From the NCBI GenBank assembly GCA_902789345.1, contig CADANT010000001.1:1-64000 (forward strand): DNA of 64,000 bases, in the 5' to 3' direction. Positions 8,453 through 17,351 of the stretch are shown piece by piece. The stretch comes from an uncultured Ruminococcus sp. GTDB lineage: Bacteria > Bacillota > Clostridia > Oscillospirales > Acutalibacteraceae. Positions within the stretch are counted from its first letter, which is position 1. Each line of letters begins with the position of its first letter. The notes under the pieces are model-generated. The model was given only the letters and a program-made list of their open reading frames with translations, did not search any database and was not told the DNA's origin. The position numbers were made by a program, and so were the translations under genes.

Positions 8453-9811
8453 TTAATTTTTTAGGCTTTGAAGCGGTGCAGGAATTCTTCCTCCACGGTT
8501 AATAAACTTAGCCGGCGACTTCTGATTTACATACATAACAGGACCTTCACCCAGCAAACCACCAAAGTTAAGCTCGTCGCCTTCCTTTTTACCGATAGCC
8601 GGAATAACTCTTACAGCAGTAGTTTTTGAGTTTACCATACCAATAGCGGCCTCGTCTGCAATAATAGCAGAAATAACCTCTGCGGTGGTATCCCCCGGAA
8701 TGTTAATCATATCAAGACCAACCGAGCATACAGCTGTCATAGCCTCAAGCTTGTTTAATGTTAAACAGCCACTTCTTGCTGCGGAAATCATACCTGCATC
8801 CTCAGTAACAGGGATAAACGCACCTGACAAGCCGCCTACCTGAGAGGAAGCCATAACGCCGCCCTTTTTAACTGCATCGTTAAGCAGTGCCAAAGCAGCT
8901 GTAGTACCAAAACAGCCGCACTCCTCAAGTCCCATTTCTTCAAGAATATGGGCAACAGAATCACCTATCGCCGGTGTAGGAGCTAACGAAAGGTCTACAA
9001 TTCCAAACGGAACTCCTAAGCGTCTTGAAGCCTCTTGAGCTACCAGCTGACCTGTTCTTGTTATTTTAAAGGCTGTTTTCTTTATAAGCTCCGCTACAGC
9101 AGCAAGGTCACAGTCGCCGCACTTTGACAGTGCCGCACGAACAACACCAGGGCCGGAAACGCCTACATTGATTTCGCAGTCAGGCTCGCCCGGACCATGC
9201 ATAGCACCTGCCATAAACGGATTATCCTCAGGAGCGTTACAGAATACAACCAGCTTAGCCGCACCTATACAATCCCTGTCAGCTGTCATTTCAGCTGTTT
9301 TCTTTACTATTCTGCCCATCATCTTAACAGCGTCCATATTTATTCCTGCCTTTGTGCTGCCTATATTTACAGAGGAACAAACATGGTCAGTCATAGACAA
9401 AGCCTCAGGAATGCTTTCAATCAGTGCATAGTCGCCGTCTGAAAAGCCCTTTTGAACAAGTGCGGAATATCCGCCTATAAAGTTTACTCCTACGGTTTTT
9501 GCCGCTTTTTCCAGAGCAAGTGCAAACTTGACTATTTTCTGCGTTTGACAGGCAGAGGCTACCATACCTATTGGTGTAACAGATATTCTTTTGTGAATTA
9601 TAGGAATACCATATTCAGAAGAAATATCCTCACCTGTTTTTACAAGGTCGTTAGCATAACGGCAAATTTTGTCATAAATTTTTGTACATGCCTTGTCAAT
9701 ATCCTCATCAATACAGCTAAGCAATGAAATACCCATAGTAATTGTACGCACATCCAGGTTTTCATTGTCAATCATATTGACGGTTTCGATAATATCGTGT
9801 GTATTTATCAT
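8453..9811 (-). CDS. PFL family protein (UPF0210)
   Basis: 452 residues, full length for UPF0210, a conserved family of uncertain biochemical role that is structurally related to radical-type glycyl enzymes. The glycine-rich segments ([13 protein letters not shown] near 220, [14 protein letters not shown] near 320) are typical. ATG at 9811 with GGAGG 11 nt upstream. It follows the ACT-domain gene by 17 bp; this ACT-UPF0210 pairing is common in Firmicutes and Archaea, and the ACT protein is presumed to sense a small ligand for its partner. Function is inferred only from family conservation. Confidence 0.9.
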   Translation of the reverse strand: MINTHDIIETVNMIDNENLDVRTITMGISLLSCIDEDIDKACTKIYDKICRYANDLVKTGEDISSEYGIPIIHKRISVTPIGMVASACQTQKIVKFALALEKAAKTVGVNFIGGYSALVQKGFSDGDYALIESIPEALSMTDHVCSSVNIGSTKAGINMDAVKMMGRIVKKTAEMTADRDCIGAAKLVVFCNAPEDNPFMAGAMHGPGEPDCEINVGVSGPGVVRAALSKCGDCDLAAVAELIKKTAFKITRTGQLVAQEASRRLGVPFGIVDLSLAPTPAIGDSVAHILEEMGLEECGCFGTTAALALLNDAVKKGGVMASSQVGGLSGAFIPVTEDAGMISAARSGCLTLNKLEAMTAVCSVGLDMINIPGDTTAEVISAIIADEAAIGMVNSKTTAVRVIPAIGKKEGDELNFGGLLGEGPVMYVNQKSPAKFINRGGRIPAPLQSLKN

Positions 9812-9828
9812 AATGCTCGCTGCCTCCG

Positions 9829-10098
9829 TTATATTCTGTGCATAGAATTAAAAATATCCTCATGCATAATGTGAATTTTCATTCCCATTTCCTTGCCTGT
9901 TTCATCAAGCTTTTGCGACATTTCGCTTATTGTTTTCTTTGACTTATCCATATCAACAAGCATAATCATAACGAACATATCCTGCAAAACACTCTGTGTT
10001 ACCTCTGAAATGCTTATATTTTCTTCGGCACAAGCGGCGGAAACCTTTGCAAGAATACCAACTGTGTCCTTACCAATAACTGTAATAAATGCACGCAT
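9829..10098 (-). CDS. ACT domain protein (UPF0237)
   Basis: 89 residues forming a single ACT ligand-binding domain. It starts [18 protein letters not shown], the usual N-terminus of UPF0237. The ATG at 10098 is chosen over upstream in-frame starts because GGAGGA lies 7 nt before it. ACT domains bind amino acids or other small effectors. It is the first gene of the pair with the PFL-family protein and has a perfect -35 promoter upstream. Confidence 0.9.
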   Translation of the reverse strand: MRAFITVIGKDTVGILAKVSAACAEENISISEVTQSVLQDMFVMIMLVDMDKSKKTISEMSQKLDETGKEMGMKIHIMHEDIFNSMHRI

Positions 10099-10175
10099 AA
10101 ATAAATCCTCCATTAACATTAGCCGTATTTCAACATTGCACATTATGCTCTGCACAGCCTAAATTCATAACATAT

Positions 10176-10204
10176 ATTATCTATTATTTTTTGCCAAATG
10201 TCAA
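10176..10204 (-). promoter_or_regulatory. Promoter of the ACT-PFL operon
   Basis: Minus-strand TTGACA (10199-10204), 17-bp spacer, GATAAT (10176-10181), leaving a leader of about 70 nt. Confidence 0.65.
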
Positions 10205-10241
10205 CATAAAGCCACATTCTTTGCCCTAAAAGCAACAAAAA

Positions 10242-10275
10242 GCAGCAGGGCAAATTGTATATTGCGCTCTGCTGC
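10242..10275 (-). terminator. Terminator downstream of the zincin gene
   Basis: Stem GCAGCAG/CTGCTGC followed by TTTTTG on the minus strand, about 190 bp after the stop of the metallopeptidase gene and just after the lysine-rich open frame. Confidence 0.7.
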
Positions 10276-10296
10276 AAATTCACTTTTTATTTTAAG

Positions 10297-10437
10297 TTAT
10301 TTTCTAACTGTAGCCTTTTTCTTTTTACTTGCTTTATTACCGGCCTTTGTATCTGTCACCTTAGGGCTAAGAACTTGTTCTGTAGGTTTTGTGGCGTTTT
10401 CTTCTTGAAGCACTTCTACTGTATCTTGCTTATGGCT
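10297..10437 (-). other. Possible lysine-rich coding remnant
   Basis: An open frame of 46 codons whose product reads like a real C-terminal tail (EVLQEENATKPTEQ, then a lysine cluster and ATVRK). It lacks an ATG and any ribosome site; the only start is a GTG at 10413. It lies 25 bp after the zincin stop, in another frame, and before their shared terminator. It may be the broken end of a longer ancestral protein. Confidence 0.25.
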
Positions 10438-10462
10438 TTAAAAAAATCAATATAATATTTTA

Positions 10463-10837
10463 TTATAGCTTACCCTTACTTTTAAGATACTCGTTAATTC
10501 GTTTATGGTCATACAAAATTAAGTCTACACTGCCTGCCAGCTTTTCATTATGATGCCTTAACTCATGTGCAAGCACACGCCTAAGCTGTTCTCTGTATAA
10601 ATCTGCCCGTAAATTACCGTATATTTTGCAAAAAGAGCCATAATATATTTTTATACAGCTGCCTATAGAGCTTGTGCAATACTCCCCCAGAATGTATAGG
10701 TCATTATCTACCGCCTTTGGGTGCAGCTTTGCCTGGGGCATAAGCAGTATACCGCCGCTTAGCTCTCTGTAAAGCTCGTATGGCATTGCGTCAGCTATAT
10801 CGTCCAGCATATCGTTAGTTTCTTCTATAGTAAACAT
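10463..10837 (-). CDS. Small zincin-like metallopeptidase
   Basis: 124 residues. The motif HELRHHNE near residue 90 is an HExxH zinc site like that of the short Zincin_1 (PF06262) proteins. No signal peptide is visible, so it is probably cytosolic. Homologues are widespread and uncharacterised. ATG at 10837 with GGGAGG about 8 nt upstream. A possible lysine-rich frame follows, then a terminator. The protease assignment rests only on the HExxH motif and length. Confidence 0.7.
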   Translation of the reverse strand: MFTIEETNDMLDDIADAMPYELYRELSGGILLMPQAKLHPKAVDNDLYILGEYCTSSIGSCIKIYYGSFCKIYGNLRADLYREQLRRVLAHELRHHNEKLAGSVDLILYDHKRINEYLKSKGKL

Positions 10838-11058
10838 TACTATCGCCTCCCGATTATAGAATACACCGTTTTTGTTATGAAAGAATGAATAATCTGTAAT
10901 TTTGCATAATTTTAATCCCCGTTATTCAGCTGCAAAATTGACAGCCTTATTTATGTTCAGAATGACATAGTTTTTGCCAACAACACACCGCAATTTGCAA
11001 GGAAAAACATTGTAAAATTTATCATTTTTGTACTAAATGTGATATTAATTTCAATCGC

Positions 11059-11087
11059 TTGACAAACAAATTCATAAGGGGTAAAAT
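11059..11087 (+). promoter_or_regulatory. Promoter of the ectB-like gene
   Basis: TTGACA (11059-11064), 17-bp spacer, TAAAAT (11082-11087). Start site near 11094 and a leader of about 55 nt. The rest of the 310-bp gap (10838-11058) shows nothing I can support. Confidence 0.7.
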
Positions 11088-11149
11088 CGTTAATAATTGA
11101 AAGTATTATGTATGGTTTTACTTTAACAAAGCAGAAAGAGGATGAAGTT

Positions 11150-12415
11150 TTGAATACTCAAACATTTGAAAAATATGAATCAGAAGTTCGTTCATATTGC
11201 AGACGCTTTCCTACTGTTTTTACTAAGGCAAAGGGTTCAAAGCTATTTGATGAACTTGGTAATGAATATATAGACTTCTTTTGCGGCGCAGGTGCCGTAA
11301 ACTACGGACACAACAACAACTATATTAAGCCAAAGCTGATTGACTATATAGAAAGCGACGGCATTATGCACGCTCTTGATATGTACACATCTCCTAAGCG
11401 TGACTTTATTGACTATATGGAAGAAAATGTGCTGAAGCCAAGAGGACTGGACTACAAAATTATGTTCCCGGGCCCTACAGGCACAAACGCTGTTGAAGCA
11501 GGACTGAAGCTTGCCAGAAAGGTTAAAGGCAGAAGCAATGTTTTTGCTCTTATGGGCTGTTTCCACGGTATGACATTGGGAGCTTTGTCCCTTACTACTG
11601 ACAAAGCCGCAAGAAAAGGCGCAGGCGTTAAGCTAAACGATGTAACACATATTCCTGCTCCTTATATGTACCCGGAGTTTGACACTATAGAATATATGCA
11701 AAGATTGCTTGACGACGACCACTCTGCCATTGAAAAGCCGGCAGCTGTAGTTATAGAAACTGTACAGGCTGAGGGTGGTATTCAGGTATTTGAGGTTGAG
11801 TACCTACAGCGTTTGCGTAAATTCTGTGATGATAACGACATTTTGCTTATGATCGATGATATTCAGGTAGGCTGTGCAAGAACAGGCACATATTTCTCTT
11901 TTGAAAGAGCCGGTATTAAACCTGATATTTTCGTACTGTCAAAATCAATTGGCGGTTATGGTTTGCCTTTGGCACTTACACTGTTTAAGCCTGAGCTTGA
12001 CAAGTTTAATCCGGGTGAGCATAACGGTACCTTCCGTGGCAACCAGCTTGCTTTTGTTGCCGCTAAAGCAGGACTGGAGTTTATGCTTAAAGAAAATGTT
12101 GAACAGCAGGCAAAAGACAGCGGTGAAATTATAAAGAATTTTATCGAAAAAGAGATTCTTCCTCTTGACAGTCGTTTGGAATACAGAGGCATTGGTATGA
12201 TTTGGGGTATTGAATTTGAAAAAATACCTGTAGCTAATTTCAGTAAATTGGTTACCGCAAAGGCTTTTGAAAACAGGCTGATTATTGAGTGTGCCGGCAG
12301 AAAGGATTCTGTTGTAAAGATAATGCCTCCTCTTGTAATTGAAAAAGAGGTTCTGCTTGAGGGACTTACAAAGCTTAAAAAGGCTATTGCCGAAAGCTTG
12401 GCAGAAATAAAGTAA
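11150..12415 (+). CDS. ectB: Diaminobutyrate-2-oxoglutarate transaminase (EctB-like)
   Basis: 421 residues, a class III PLP aminotransferase. EctB converts L-aspartate semialdehyde plus glutamate to L-2,4-diaminobutyrate. Visible features are GPTGTNAVEAGLKLARK near residue 100, the cofactor-binding MIDDIQVGCARTG near 240, and the PLP lysine in LSKSIGGYGLPL near 270. The start is TTG at 11150, with AAAGAGGA 7 nt upstream; the ATG at 11108 lacks a ribosome site. No ectA or ectC is adjacent, so ectoine is unlikely to be the product. The next gene is an ATP-grasp protein, so diaminobutyrate may feed another product. Some non-EctB class III aminotransferases look similar. Confidence 0.85.
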   Translation: MNTQTFEKYESEVRSYCRRFPTVFTKAKGSKLFDELGNEYIDFFCGAGAVNYGHNNNYIKPKLIDYIESDGIMHALDMYTSPKRDFIDYMEENVLKPRGLDYKIMFPGPTGTNAVEAGLKLARKVKGRSNVFALMGCFHGMTLGALSLTTDKAARKGAGVKLNDVTHIPAPYMYPEFDTIEYMQRLLDDDHSAIEKPAAVVIETVQAEGGIQVFEVEYLQRLRKFCDDNDILLMIDDIQVGCARTGTYFSFERAGIKPDIFVLSKSIGGYGLPLALTLFKPELDKFNPGEHNGTFRGNQLAFVAAKAGLEFMLKENVEQQAKDSGEIIKNFIEKEILPLDSRLEYRGIGMIWGIEFEKIPVANFSKLVTAKAFENRLIIECAGRKDSVVKIMPPLVIEKEVLLEGLTKLKKAIAESLAEIK

Positions 12416-12494
12416 GAATGCTGAATTTTAAGCTCTTTTACACCGGTAATCGGCTATTAACAAAGGGCTTAATGACAGTAAACTTAAAAAATTA

Positions 12495-12519
12495 AAGGCA
12501 GAGCTTAACACTCTGCCTT
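12495..12519 (+). terminator. Partial terminator between ectB-like and ATP-grasp genes
   Basis: Perfect 9-bp stem AAGGCAGAG/CTCTGCCTT with a 7-nt loop, but the tail is only ATTTAATT. It may reduce rather than stop transcription into the ATP-grasp gene, which has no clear promoter of its own. Confidence 0.55.
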
Positions 12520-12545
12520 ATTTAATTAGAGGGAGATTATTTCAT

Positions 12546-13559
12546 ATGAACATAAAGTATGTTGCAAGAGTTTTAGGCGGAGCAAAATTCAAAAAGATGT
12601 TTGAGAAAATCGACATTATTCACGAAAAAACCGGCAAAAACAAGGTTGGTCTGTTTTTTGATATGATAGGCTGCACACTAAAGTACGGCGCCGGCTATAA
12701 CGACTATATAATCTTTGAATTTTACAATATGAACGCCAAAGAAAGAAAAACATACCTAACCCGAATGAAAAACAAAAAGCTGGTAACCACCCTTAACGAC
12801 CTTAGATTTTCACATATATTTGATGAAAAGAACTTGTTTGATGAAAAATTTGCAGAGTTTATGGGCAGAGAAATTTTAGATATAGCAAAAATTGATTACC
12901 CACGCTTTGAGAAGTTTGTACAGGGCAAGGAATATTTCTTTGCAAAGCCGTATATAGGCGAAAGCGGTAAGGGAATAGAGAAAATAAAGGTTGCAGACTT
13001 TACCGACACAAAAGCTCTGTGGGATTATATAACTAACCCTGACAAAAACTTTGGTGTTATTGAAGAGGTTATAGTACAGCACCCACAGGCTGCAAAAATA
13101 TATCCAAATTCCTTAAACTGCCTGCGTGTGGTAACACTGGTAAATAACGGACAGGCGAATATTTTATATGCCGTATTTAAAATGGGCAACAACGGCGGTT
13201 TTGTTGACAACCTTGAAAATGGCGGACTTGCCTGCCACTTTGACCTTGATAAGGGCGAAATTATCGGTCAGGGCCACACTTCTGCACTGGTTAATTATGA
13301 CGCTCACCCGGCTACAGGTATTAAATTCGTAGGCTATAAACTTCCGTTTATGGATGAGGTTAAAGAAATGGTTAAGAAAGCCGCTATGGTTATACCTGAG
13401 TTTAGATATGTAGGCTGGGATGTGTGCCTTACACCAAACGGCCCTGCCATAGTAGAGGGTAACGACTACCCTGCATATGACTTTCCACAGCTGCCTGACC
13501 CTGACAAGCCACGCATTGGTTTAATACCGAAAATTGAAGAGTTTGGCATTAAGCTGTAA
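12546..13559 (+). CDS. Sugar-transfer associated ATP-grasp protein
   Basis: 337 residues resembling the ATPgrasp_ST family (PF14397). ATP-grasp enzymes join a carboxylate to an amine, thiol or hydroxyl through an acylphosphate. Visible elements are EYFFAKPYIGESGKGIEKI near residue 125, NCLRVVTLVNNG near 185, and GWDVCLTPNGPAIVEGNDYPAYDF near 285, which carries the metal-binding acidic residues. The homologues are often next to polysaccharide or peptide modification genes. ATG at 12546 with GAGGGAG upstream. Pairing with an EctB-like aminotransferase suggests it could ligate diaminobutyrate, but that is inference. Confidence 0.75.
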   Translation: MNIKYVARVLGGAKFKKMFEKIDIIHEKTGKNKVGLFFDMIGCTLKYGAGYNDYIIFEFYNMNAKERKTYLTRMKNKKLVTTLNDLRFSHIFDEKNLFDEKFAEFMGREILDIAKIDYPRFEKFVQGKEYFFAKPYIGESGKGIEKIKVADFTDTKALWDYITNPDKNFGVIEEVIVQHPQAAKIYPNSLNCLRVVTLVNNGQANILYAVFKMGNNGGFVDNLENGGLACHFDLDKGEIIGQGHTSALVNYDAHPATGIKFVGYKLPFMDEVKEMVKKAAMVIPEFRYVGWDVCLTPNGPAIVEGNDYPAYDFPQLPDPDKPRIGLIPKIEEFGIKL

Positions 13560-13613
13560 TATTATATAAATAACTAAAGCCTGGCATTGTGGTGCCCAAA
13601 AGTTAGATTTAGA

Positions 13614-13640
13614 AGCGTAGTGGCAAATAGCTGCTGCGCT
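13614..13640 (+). terminator. Terminator of the ATP-grasp gene
   Basis: An 11-bp stem with G-T pairs (AGCGTAGTGGC/GCTGCTGCGCT), 5-nt loop, followed by TTTTGTTT. Confidence 0.75.
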
Positions 13641-13699
13641 TTTGTTTATGCTTTTGTAGGTTATAATGGCAATAAAAAGTAAAACTACCCACAACATAT

Positions 13700-13732
13700 A
13701 AAAAGGGCTCGGCACAATACCGAACCCTTTTT
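13700..13732. terminator. Terminator of nadA, probably bidirectional
   Basis: Stem AAAAAGGG(C)TCGG/CCGA(A)CCCTTTTT with one mismatch and T tracts on both strands, 10 bp from the nadA stop. Confidence 0.75.
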
Positions 13733-13742
13733 GTTTATAAGA

Positions 13743-14657
13743 TTAGCCAAGCTCTATCATTTTATCAATACATTTTCTGGCCTTAACCATAGTATCTTCA
13801 TCAAGTACAATTTCTTCTCCGCCTGTACCTACAACAGTGTTGTATACATCTACAAGTGTAGTAGACTTCATATTTGGGCAGATAAGATTTTTTGACAGAG
13901 TGTAGAAACGCTTGTCAGGACATTCATATGACAAATGTTCTGCAATGCTTATTTCTGTTCCGATAACAAATTCCTTTTTATCCGATTGCTTTGCGTAATT
14001 CATAATTGCAGATGTAGAACCTACAAAATCAGCAAGCGCAACAACATCCGGTGTACACTCAGGGTGAACTAAAATTTCTGCGTTTGGATACATTTCTCTT
14101 GCCTTTTTAGCATCTCTTGCAGATACTCTGGCATGAATAGGACAACCGCCGCTAAGCAGTTTAAAGTTCTTTTCCGGAACCTGCTTTGAAACATAATCTC
14201 CCAAGTTACAGTCAGGTATGAAAAGTATATTCTTCTGTGGTAGCTTCTTAACAATTTTAACAGCTGATGATGAGGTTACACAAACATCACAGACTGTTTT
14301 TAGGTCTGTTGTAGTATTTATATAAGCTACAACTGTATAATCAGGGTATTTCTCCTTTACACCCTCTATAAGCTCCTTATCCATTTGCTCTGCCATAGGA
14401 CAGCCTGCTATAGGATTTGCAAGATATACAGTCTTTTCAGGTGAAAGCAGCTTTACCGTTTCAGCCATAAAGCGAACGCCGCACATAATAACATTTTTAT
14501 TTGGCGCTTTTTCTGCCATAACGCTTAGCTGAAAAGAATCGCCTGTAAAATCAGCAACCTCTACAATCTCTCTTGCCTGGTAGCTGTGTGCCAAAATACA
14601 AATGTCTTTTTCCTTTTTTAAGCGAATAATCTCCTGCTGTAGCTCATACATATTCAT
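13743..14657 (-). CDS. nadA: Quinolinate synthase
   Basis: 304 residues, full length for NadA. It condenses iminoaspartate with dihydroxyacetone phosphate to quinolinate in NAD biosynthesis and carries a [4Fe-4S] cluster. Cluster cysteines are visible in VIMCGVRFMAET, DVCVTSSSA and NLICPNMKSTTL. Substrate motifs LAHSYQ near residue 20 and HPECTPDVV near 190 are present. ATG at 14657, with AAGGAG 13 nt upstream. It stands alone here, without nadB or nadC, behind a 285-nt leader with strong RNA structure. Confidence 0.93.
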   Translation of the reverse strand: MNMYELQQEIIRLKKEKDICILAHSYQAREIVEVADFTGDSFQLSVMAEKAPNKNVIMCGVRFMAETVKLLSPEKTVYLANPIAGCPMAEQMDKELIEGVKEKYPDYTVVAYINTTTDLKTVCDVCVTSSSAVKIVKKLPQKNILFIPDCNLGDYVSKQVPEKNFKLLSGGCPIHARVSARDAKKAREMYPNAEILVHPECTPDVVALADFVGSTSAIMNYAKQSDKKEFVIGTEISIAEHLSYECPDKRFYTLSKNLICPNMKSTTLVDVYNTVVGTGGEEIVLDEDTMVKARKCIDKMIELG

Positions 14658-14769
14658 AGTTCTAACCAATCTCCTTTTGTGTCTTAAACCATTTGCAGCA
14701 AAGGGCAAAGCCGCACAAATAAACTGTGCCTACACTAAAGCCGCAATAAACAGAATGTTAATACCCTTA

Positions 14770-14852
14770 TGCTTTAACGCCTATAGCGCCGTTTAACCGG
14801 CCCGTTAAAAAGATACCGACACTGCAAAACAGCGTCGGCCAAGCGTTAAAAC
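14770..14852 (-). promoter_or_regulatory. Three-way-junction RNA in the nadA leader, possible riboswitch or attenuator
   Basis: On the minus strand, an outer helix TTTAACGC/GCGTTAAA (plus-strand 14843-14850 and 14773-14780) encloses two hairpins. One is CCGACGCTG/CAGTGTCGG (14816-14838), followed by TATCTTTTT, which could act as a terminator. The other is GCCG/CGGC (14788-14801). It lies between a strong promoter and nadA. It does not match the NAD-I or pnuC riboswitch consensus as I remember them. Confidence 0.45.
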
Positions 14853-14949
14853 CTTACAAATTTCCTTGCAGAAAACATAAAAAATAACATAGACAGCCGC
14901 ACCCACTAAACCGTAAGATGCGCTAATTCCTATGCATTTGATATATTTT

Positions 14950-14978
14950 ATAATACACAATCAGACACATTTTGTCAA
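14950..14978 (-). promoter_or_regulatory. Promoter of nadA
   Basis: Minus-strand TTGACA (14973-14978), 17-bp spacer, TATTAT (14950-14955). The start site near 14943 gives an unusually long 285-nt leader. Confidence 0.7.
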
Positions 14979-15015
14979 GGTAAATACGCCTATAACTAAA
15001 AACCTAAAAGAAATA

Positions 15016-15043
15016 TTGACGAAAACTAAAGATAGTTTATAAT
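15016..15043 (+). promoter_or_regulatory. Promoter of cysE
   Basis: TTGACG (15016-15021), 16-bp spacer, TATAAT (15038-15043). The leader is about 95 nt and shows no T-box. Confidence 0.6.
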
Positions 15044-15144
15044 ATTAAGTATGGTGGTTATTTTAACAATGTTTTGATATGTTAAATACTATAGAACAAA
15101 CCAACATTTAATATATAATCCCTCTTATGAAAGGATAGGCAAAT

Positions 15145-16074
15145 ATGAGTAACAATACTGAAAATACAGTTAATACCATTTTAGAAAGCTACAAAAAGCA
15201 CGACTTGATTTGCAGAATAGATGAGGACAATATTGTAAATAAAGACACACTTATTAAAATTGTGGAGGAACTTCGCAGACTGCTGTTTCCGGGCTTTTTT
15301 GATAAAAACAAGGTTCGTTCGGAATACATTAGATACCTTTTGGGTGAACGACTTGAGTTTATACAGTATAACCTAAAAAAACAAGTGGCCAAAGCCCTTG
15401 GCAACAATGAAAATTGTGCGGAATGTGAGCGTTCAGAAATTTTGGCAGCAGCAGACGAGATTGTAAATAATTTTATCCAAAAGATACCTACTATTCGTGA
15501 ATATTTGGCAACTGACATTCAAGCCGCATATGACGGCGACCCGGCTGCATACAGTACAGACGAAATAATATTCTGTTACCCGGGTGTGTTCGCAATTACA
15601 GTTTACAGAATTGCGCACGAGCTTTTTATTATGAATGTGCCTATGATACCGAGAATTATTTCCGAATACGCCCACAGTGCAACAGGCATTGACATACACC
15701 CGGGCGCTACTATAGGCAAGCATTTCTTTATCGACCACGGCACAGGAGTGGTAATAGGCGAAACCACCGTAATAGGCGACAATGTTAAAATATACCAGGG
15801 TGTTACCTTGGGCGGTTTGTCTACAAGAAAAGGTCAGCAGCTAAAGGGTGTAAAGCGACACCCTACTATAGGAAACAATGTTACCATATACTCAGGCACC
15901 TCTGTACTAGGAGGAGAAACAGTTATTGGCGACGGTGCAACCATAGGAGGCAACGCATTTATTGTAAACTCGGTATCAGCCGGAATGAAAGTAAGCGTTA
16001 AAAACCCTCAGTTGGAGTACAGCCCAAGTCCAAGCCAGCTTAAAAATAACGAGTACTGGGACTGGGTTATTTAA
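15145..16074 (+). CDS. cysE: Serine O-acetyltransferase
   Basis: 309 residues of the long, EpsC-type serine acetyltransferase. It makes O-acetylserine from serine and acetyl-CoA, the carbon skeleton for cysteine. The N-terminal ~150 residues are helical. The C-terminal half is a left-handed beta-helix of hexapeptide repeats ([20 protein letters not shown] near 195, then [11 protein letters not shown] and [11 protein letters not shown]). The catalytic His-Asp region is DIHPGATIG and FIDHGTG. ATG at 15145 with AAGGAT upstream. It stands alone. Its product links to the serine (serC-serA) and sulfur genes elsewhere in the window. Confidence 0.93.
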   Translation: MSNNTENTVNTILESYKKHDLICRIDEDNIVNKDTLIKIVEELRRLLFPGFFDKNKVRSEYIRYLLGERLEFIQYNLKKQVAKALGNNENCAECERSEILAAADEIVNNFIQKIPTIREYLATDIQAAYDGDPAAYSTDEIIFCYPGVFAITVYRIAHELFIMNVPMIPRIISEYAHSATGIDIHPGATIGKHFFIDHGTGVVIGETTVIGDNVKIYQGVTLGGLSTRKGQQLKGVKRHPTIGNNVTIYSGTSVLGGETVIGDGATIGGNAFIVNSVSAGMKVSVKNPQLEYSPSPSQLKNNEYWDWVI

Positions 16075-16174
16075 TCAGATACTATAATAACTAATTCCGT
16101 GCGAAAACATTATGGCTGCACTTGCTTAATCTAAAATAATTAATTTCCTAATAATCACATTATAATGACAAAAG

Positions 16175-16262
16175 GTGAACAGCTAAACAACACAACACCC
16201 CTAAAGCAACTATGGTTAAAACCAAAACCGCTTTAGGGGTGTATATCATTTTAACTGTTCAC
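16175..16262 (+). terminator. Long inverted repeat with a strong hairpin after cysE
   Basis: An inner 13-bp perfect stem ACACCCCTAAAGC/GCTTTAGGGGTGT (16195-16242) is nested in a second pairing, GTGAACAG near 16175 with CTGTTCAC near 16262. The tail after the inner stem (ATATCATTTT) is only weakly T-rich. It may be the cysE terminator or a small palindromic repeat element. Confidence 0.5.
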
Positions 16263-16358
16263 TTAATTTTTTACTGCCGTCCTTACGGACACTACTCAAA
16301 GTGGCAAAGCACAAAGCAACCTTCACTGTGCTATATTGCCAAACCCAGCGTAATCCAC

Positions 16359-16613
16359 TTACGGCAGCCAAAAGAAAATATCCAATGCCGCCAAAAAGCT
16401 GTCCTCAAACTCAGAACTGAGCGAACACAATTTCACAACACTAATCAATATCATTAAAATACTGATAATGCAAATAATAAGTCCTAAAATTCCGTCCGGC
16501 TTTTGAAATACAAATAGTTCAAGAATAAACGCCAGCAATCCTACAACTAATATTGCTGCATATAAAATTAGCTTTTTACTTTTTGACATTGTTTTCTTTT
16601 TCAAATGCATCAC
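16359..16613 (-). CDS. Small membrane protein of unknown function
   Basis: 84 residues at most, with a lysine-rich N-terminus and two hydrophobic segments (LILYAAILVVGLLAFILELF and a second after FQKPDG). No family recognised. The start is uncertain: ATG at 16610 (MHLKKK) has AGGTG too close, and a later ATG (MSKSKK, at 16589) may be used. It ends with FFWLP. It shares no operon with the lipoprotein gene upstream beyond being on the same strand about 95 bp away. Confidence 0.5.
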   Translation of the reverse strand: MMHLKKKTMSKSKKLILYAAILVVGLLAFILELFVFQKPDGILGLIICIISILMILISVVKLCSLSSEFEDSFLAALDIFFWLP

Positions 16614-16707
16614 CTATAATGTTTGTCTAACAGTTAAACTGTTACCACTCATATGTATTTATATACCCTATCAAACTATAGAGCATCATCGGTAAACACA
16701 GTAACAA

Positions 16708-17265
16708 TTATGAAATTGAAACGGCATTTGGTACGCCTGCACCGCTTGGGTCACCGTCTGATACTATAGTAACTGTTTGGCCCTCGGCAATGTCACTGTA
16801 AGTTAGACCTGTACCGGAATAGTTAAACTCATACTCACTGCCGTCACCAACCATAATTACAACTGTGGAGCCGCCGTGACCTGTAACTGTACCCGTAACT
16901 GTGTAATTGCCGTTAGAATCAGGCTCGCCTAATGCAGGAGAAGCGTTTGGTGAAGCTGTAGGTACCTCTGTAGCTGCAACAGGGTTGCCGTTAGCGTCTG
17001 TAGCTGCCTGTGTAGGTGAAGTAGCTGATGGGTTTGTAGCGATATTTACCTGGAATGTAGCTGCCTGTGTAGCCTGTGTGGCTTGTGTAGCCTGTGTAGC
17101 CTGTGTTGGCTTTGTTGCGCTTGTTGGTGCTGCTGTTGGTGCAACTGTAGCTATTGGGGTTGCAGAAGGCTCCGTAGCCTCGGACTTTTGGTCATTACCG
17201 CAGCCTGCAAAGGTAACAGAAATTACCACAAGCATAATAGCAACTAATATTGCTGTTTTCTTCAT
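16708..17265 (-). CDS. Secreted lipoprotein with Thr/Ala-rich linker
   Basis: 185 residues. A lipoprotein signal peptide ends at the lipobox FAGC (Cys about residue 22), so it should be anchored to the outer face of the membrane. Residues ~30-120 are low complexity (Pro, Thr, Ala, Ser), including four consecutive QAT triplets, a likely flexible wall-spanning linker. The last ~65 residues (NYTVTGTVTGHGGSTVVIMV onwards) look like a small beta domain I do not recognise. The ATG at 17265 has GGAGG 10 nt upstream; an upstream TTG abuts that site. Promoter TTGATA-17-TATTAT. Confidence 0.75.
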   Translation of the reverse strand: MKKTAILVAIMLVVISVTFAGCGNDQKSEATEPSATPIATVAPTAAPTSATKPTQATQATQATQATQAATFQVNIATNPSATSPTQAATDANGNPVAATEVPTASPNASPALGEPDSNGNYTVTGTVTGHGGSTVVIMVGDGSEYEFNYSGTGLTYSDIAEGQTVTIVSDGDPSGAGVPNAVSIS

Positions 17266-17322
17266 TTTTGTCAATCCTCCAAATTAAACAATTTAATACA
17301 AAATATTAACTTTACAAAGTAA

Positions 17323-17351
17323 ATAATACATTAAATCCTAAAAAATATCAA
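17323..17351 (-). promoter_or_regulatory. Promoter of the lipoprotein gene
   Basis: Minus-strand TTGATA (17346-17351), 17-bp spacer, TATTAT (17323-17328). Confidence 0.6.

Noticed and set aside
10838..11058. TATAAT box just before the zincin ribosome site
   Set aside because: Transcription from it would start inside the ribosome site, and the -35 is poor.
11108..11149. Upstream ATG start for the EctB-like gene
   Set aside because: No ribosome site there; a TTG with a good site gives the normal N-terminus.
15044..15144. T-box or S-box upstream of cysE
   Set aside because: The leader is about 95 nt, without the T-box GGTGG core or the S-box motif.
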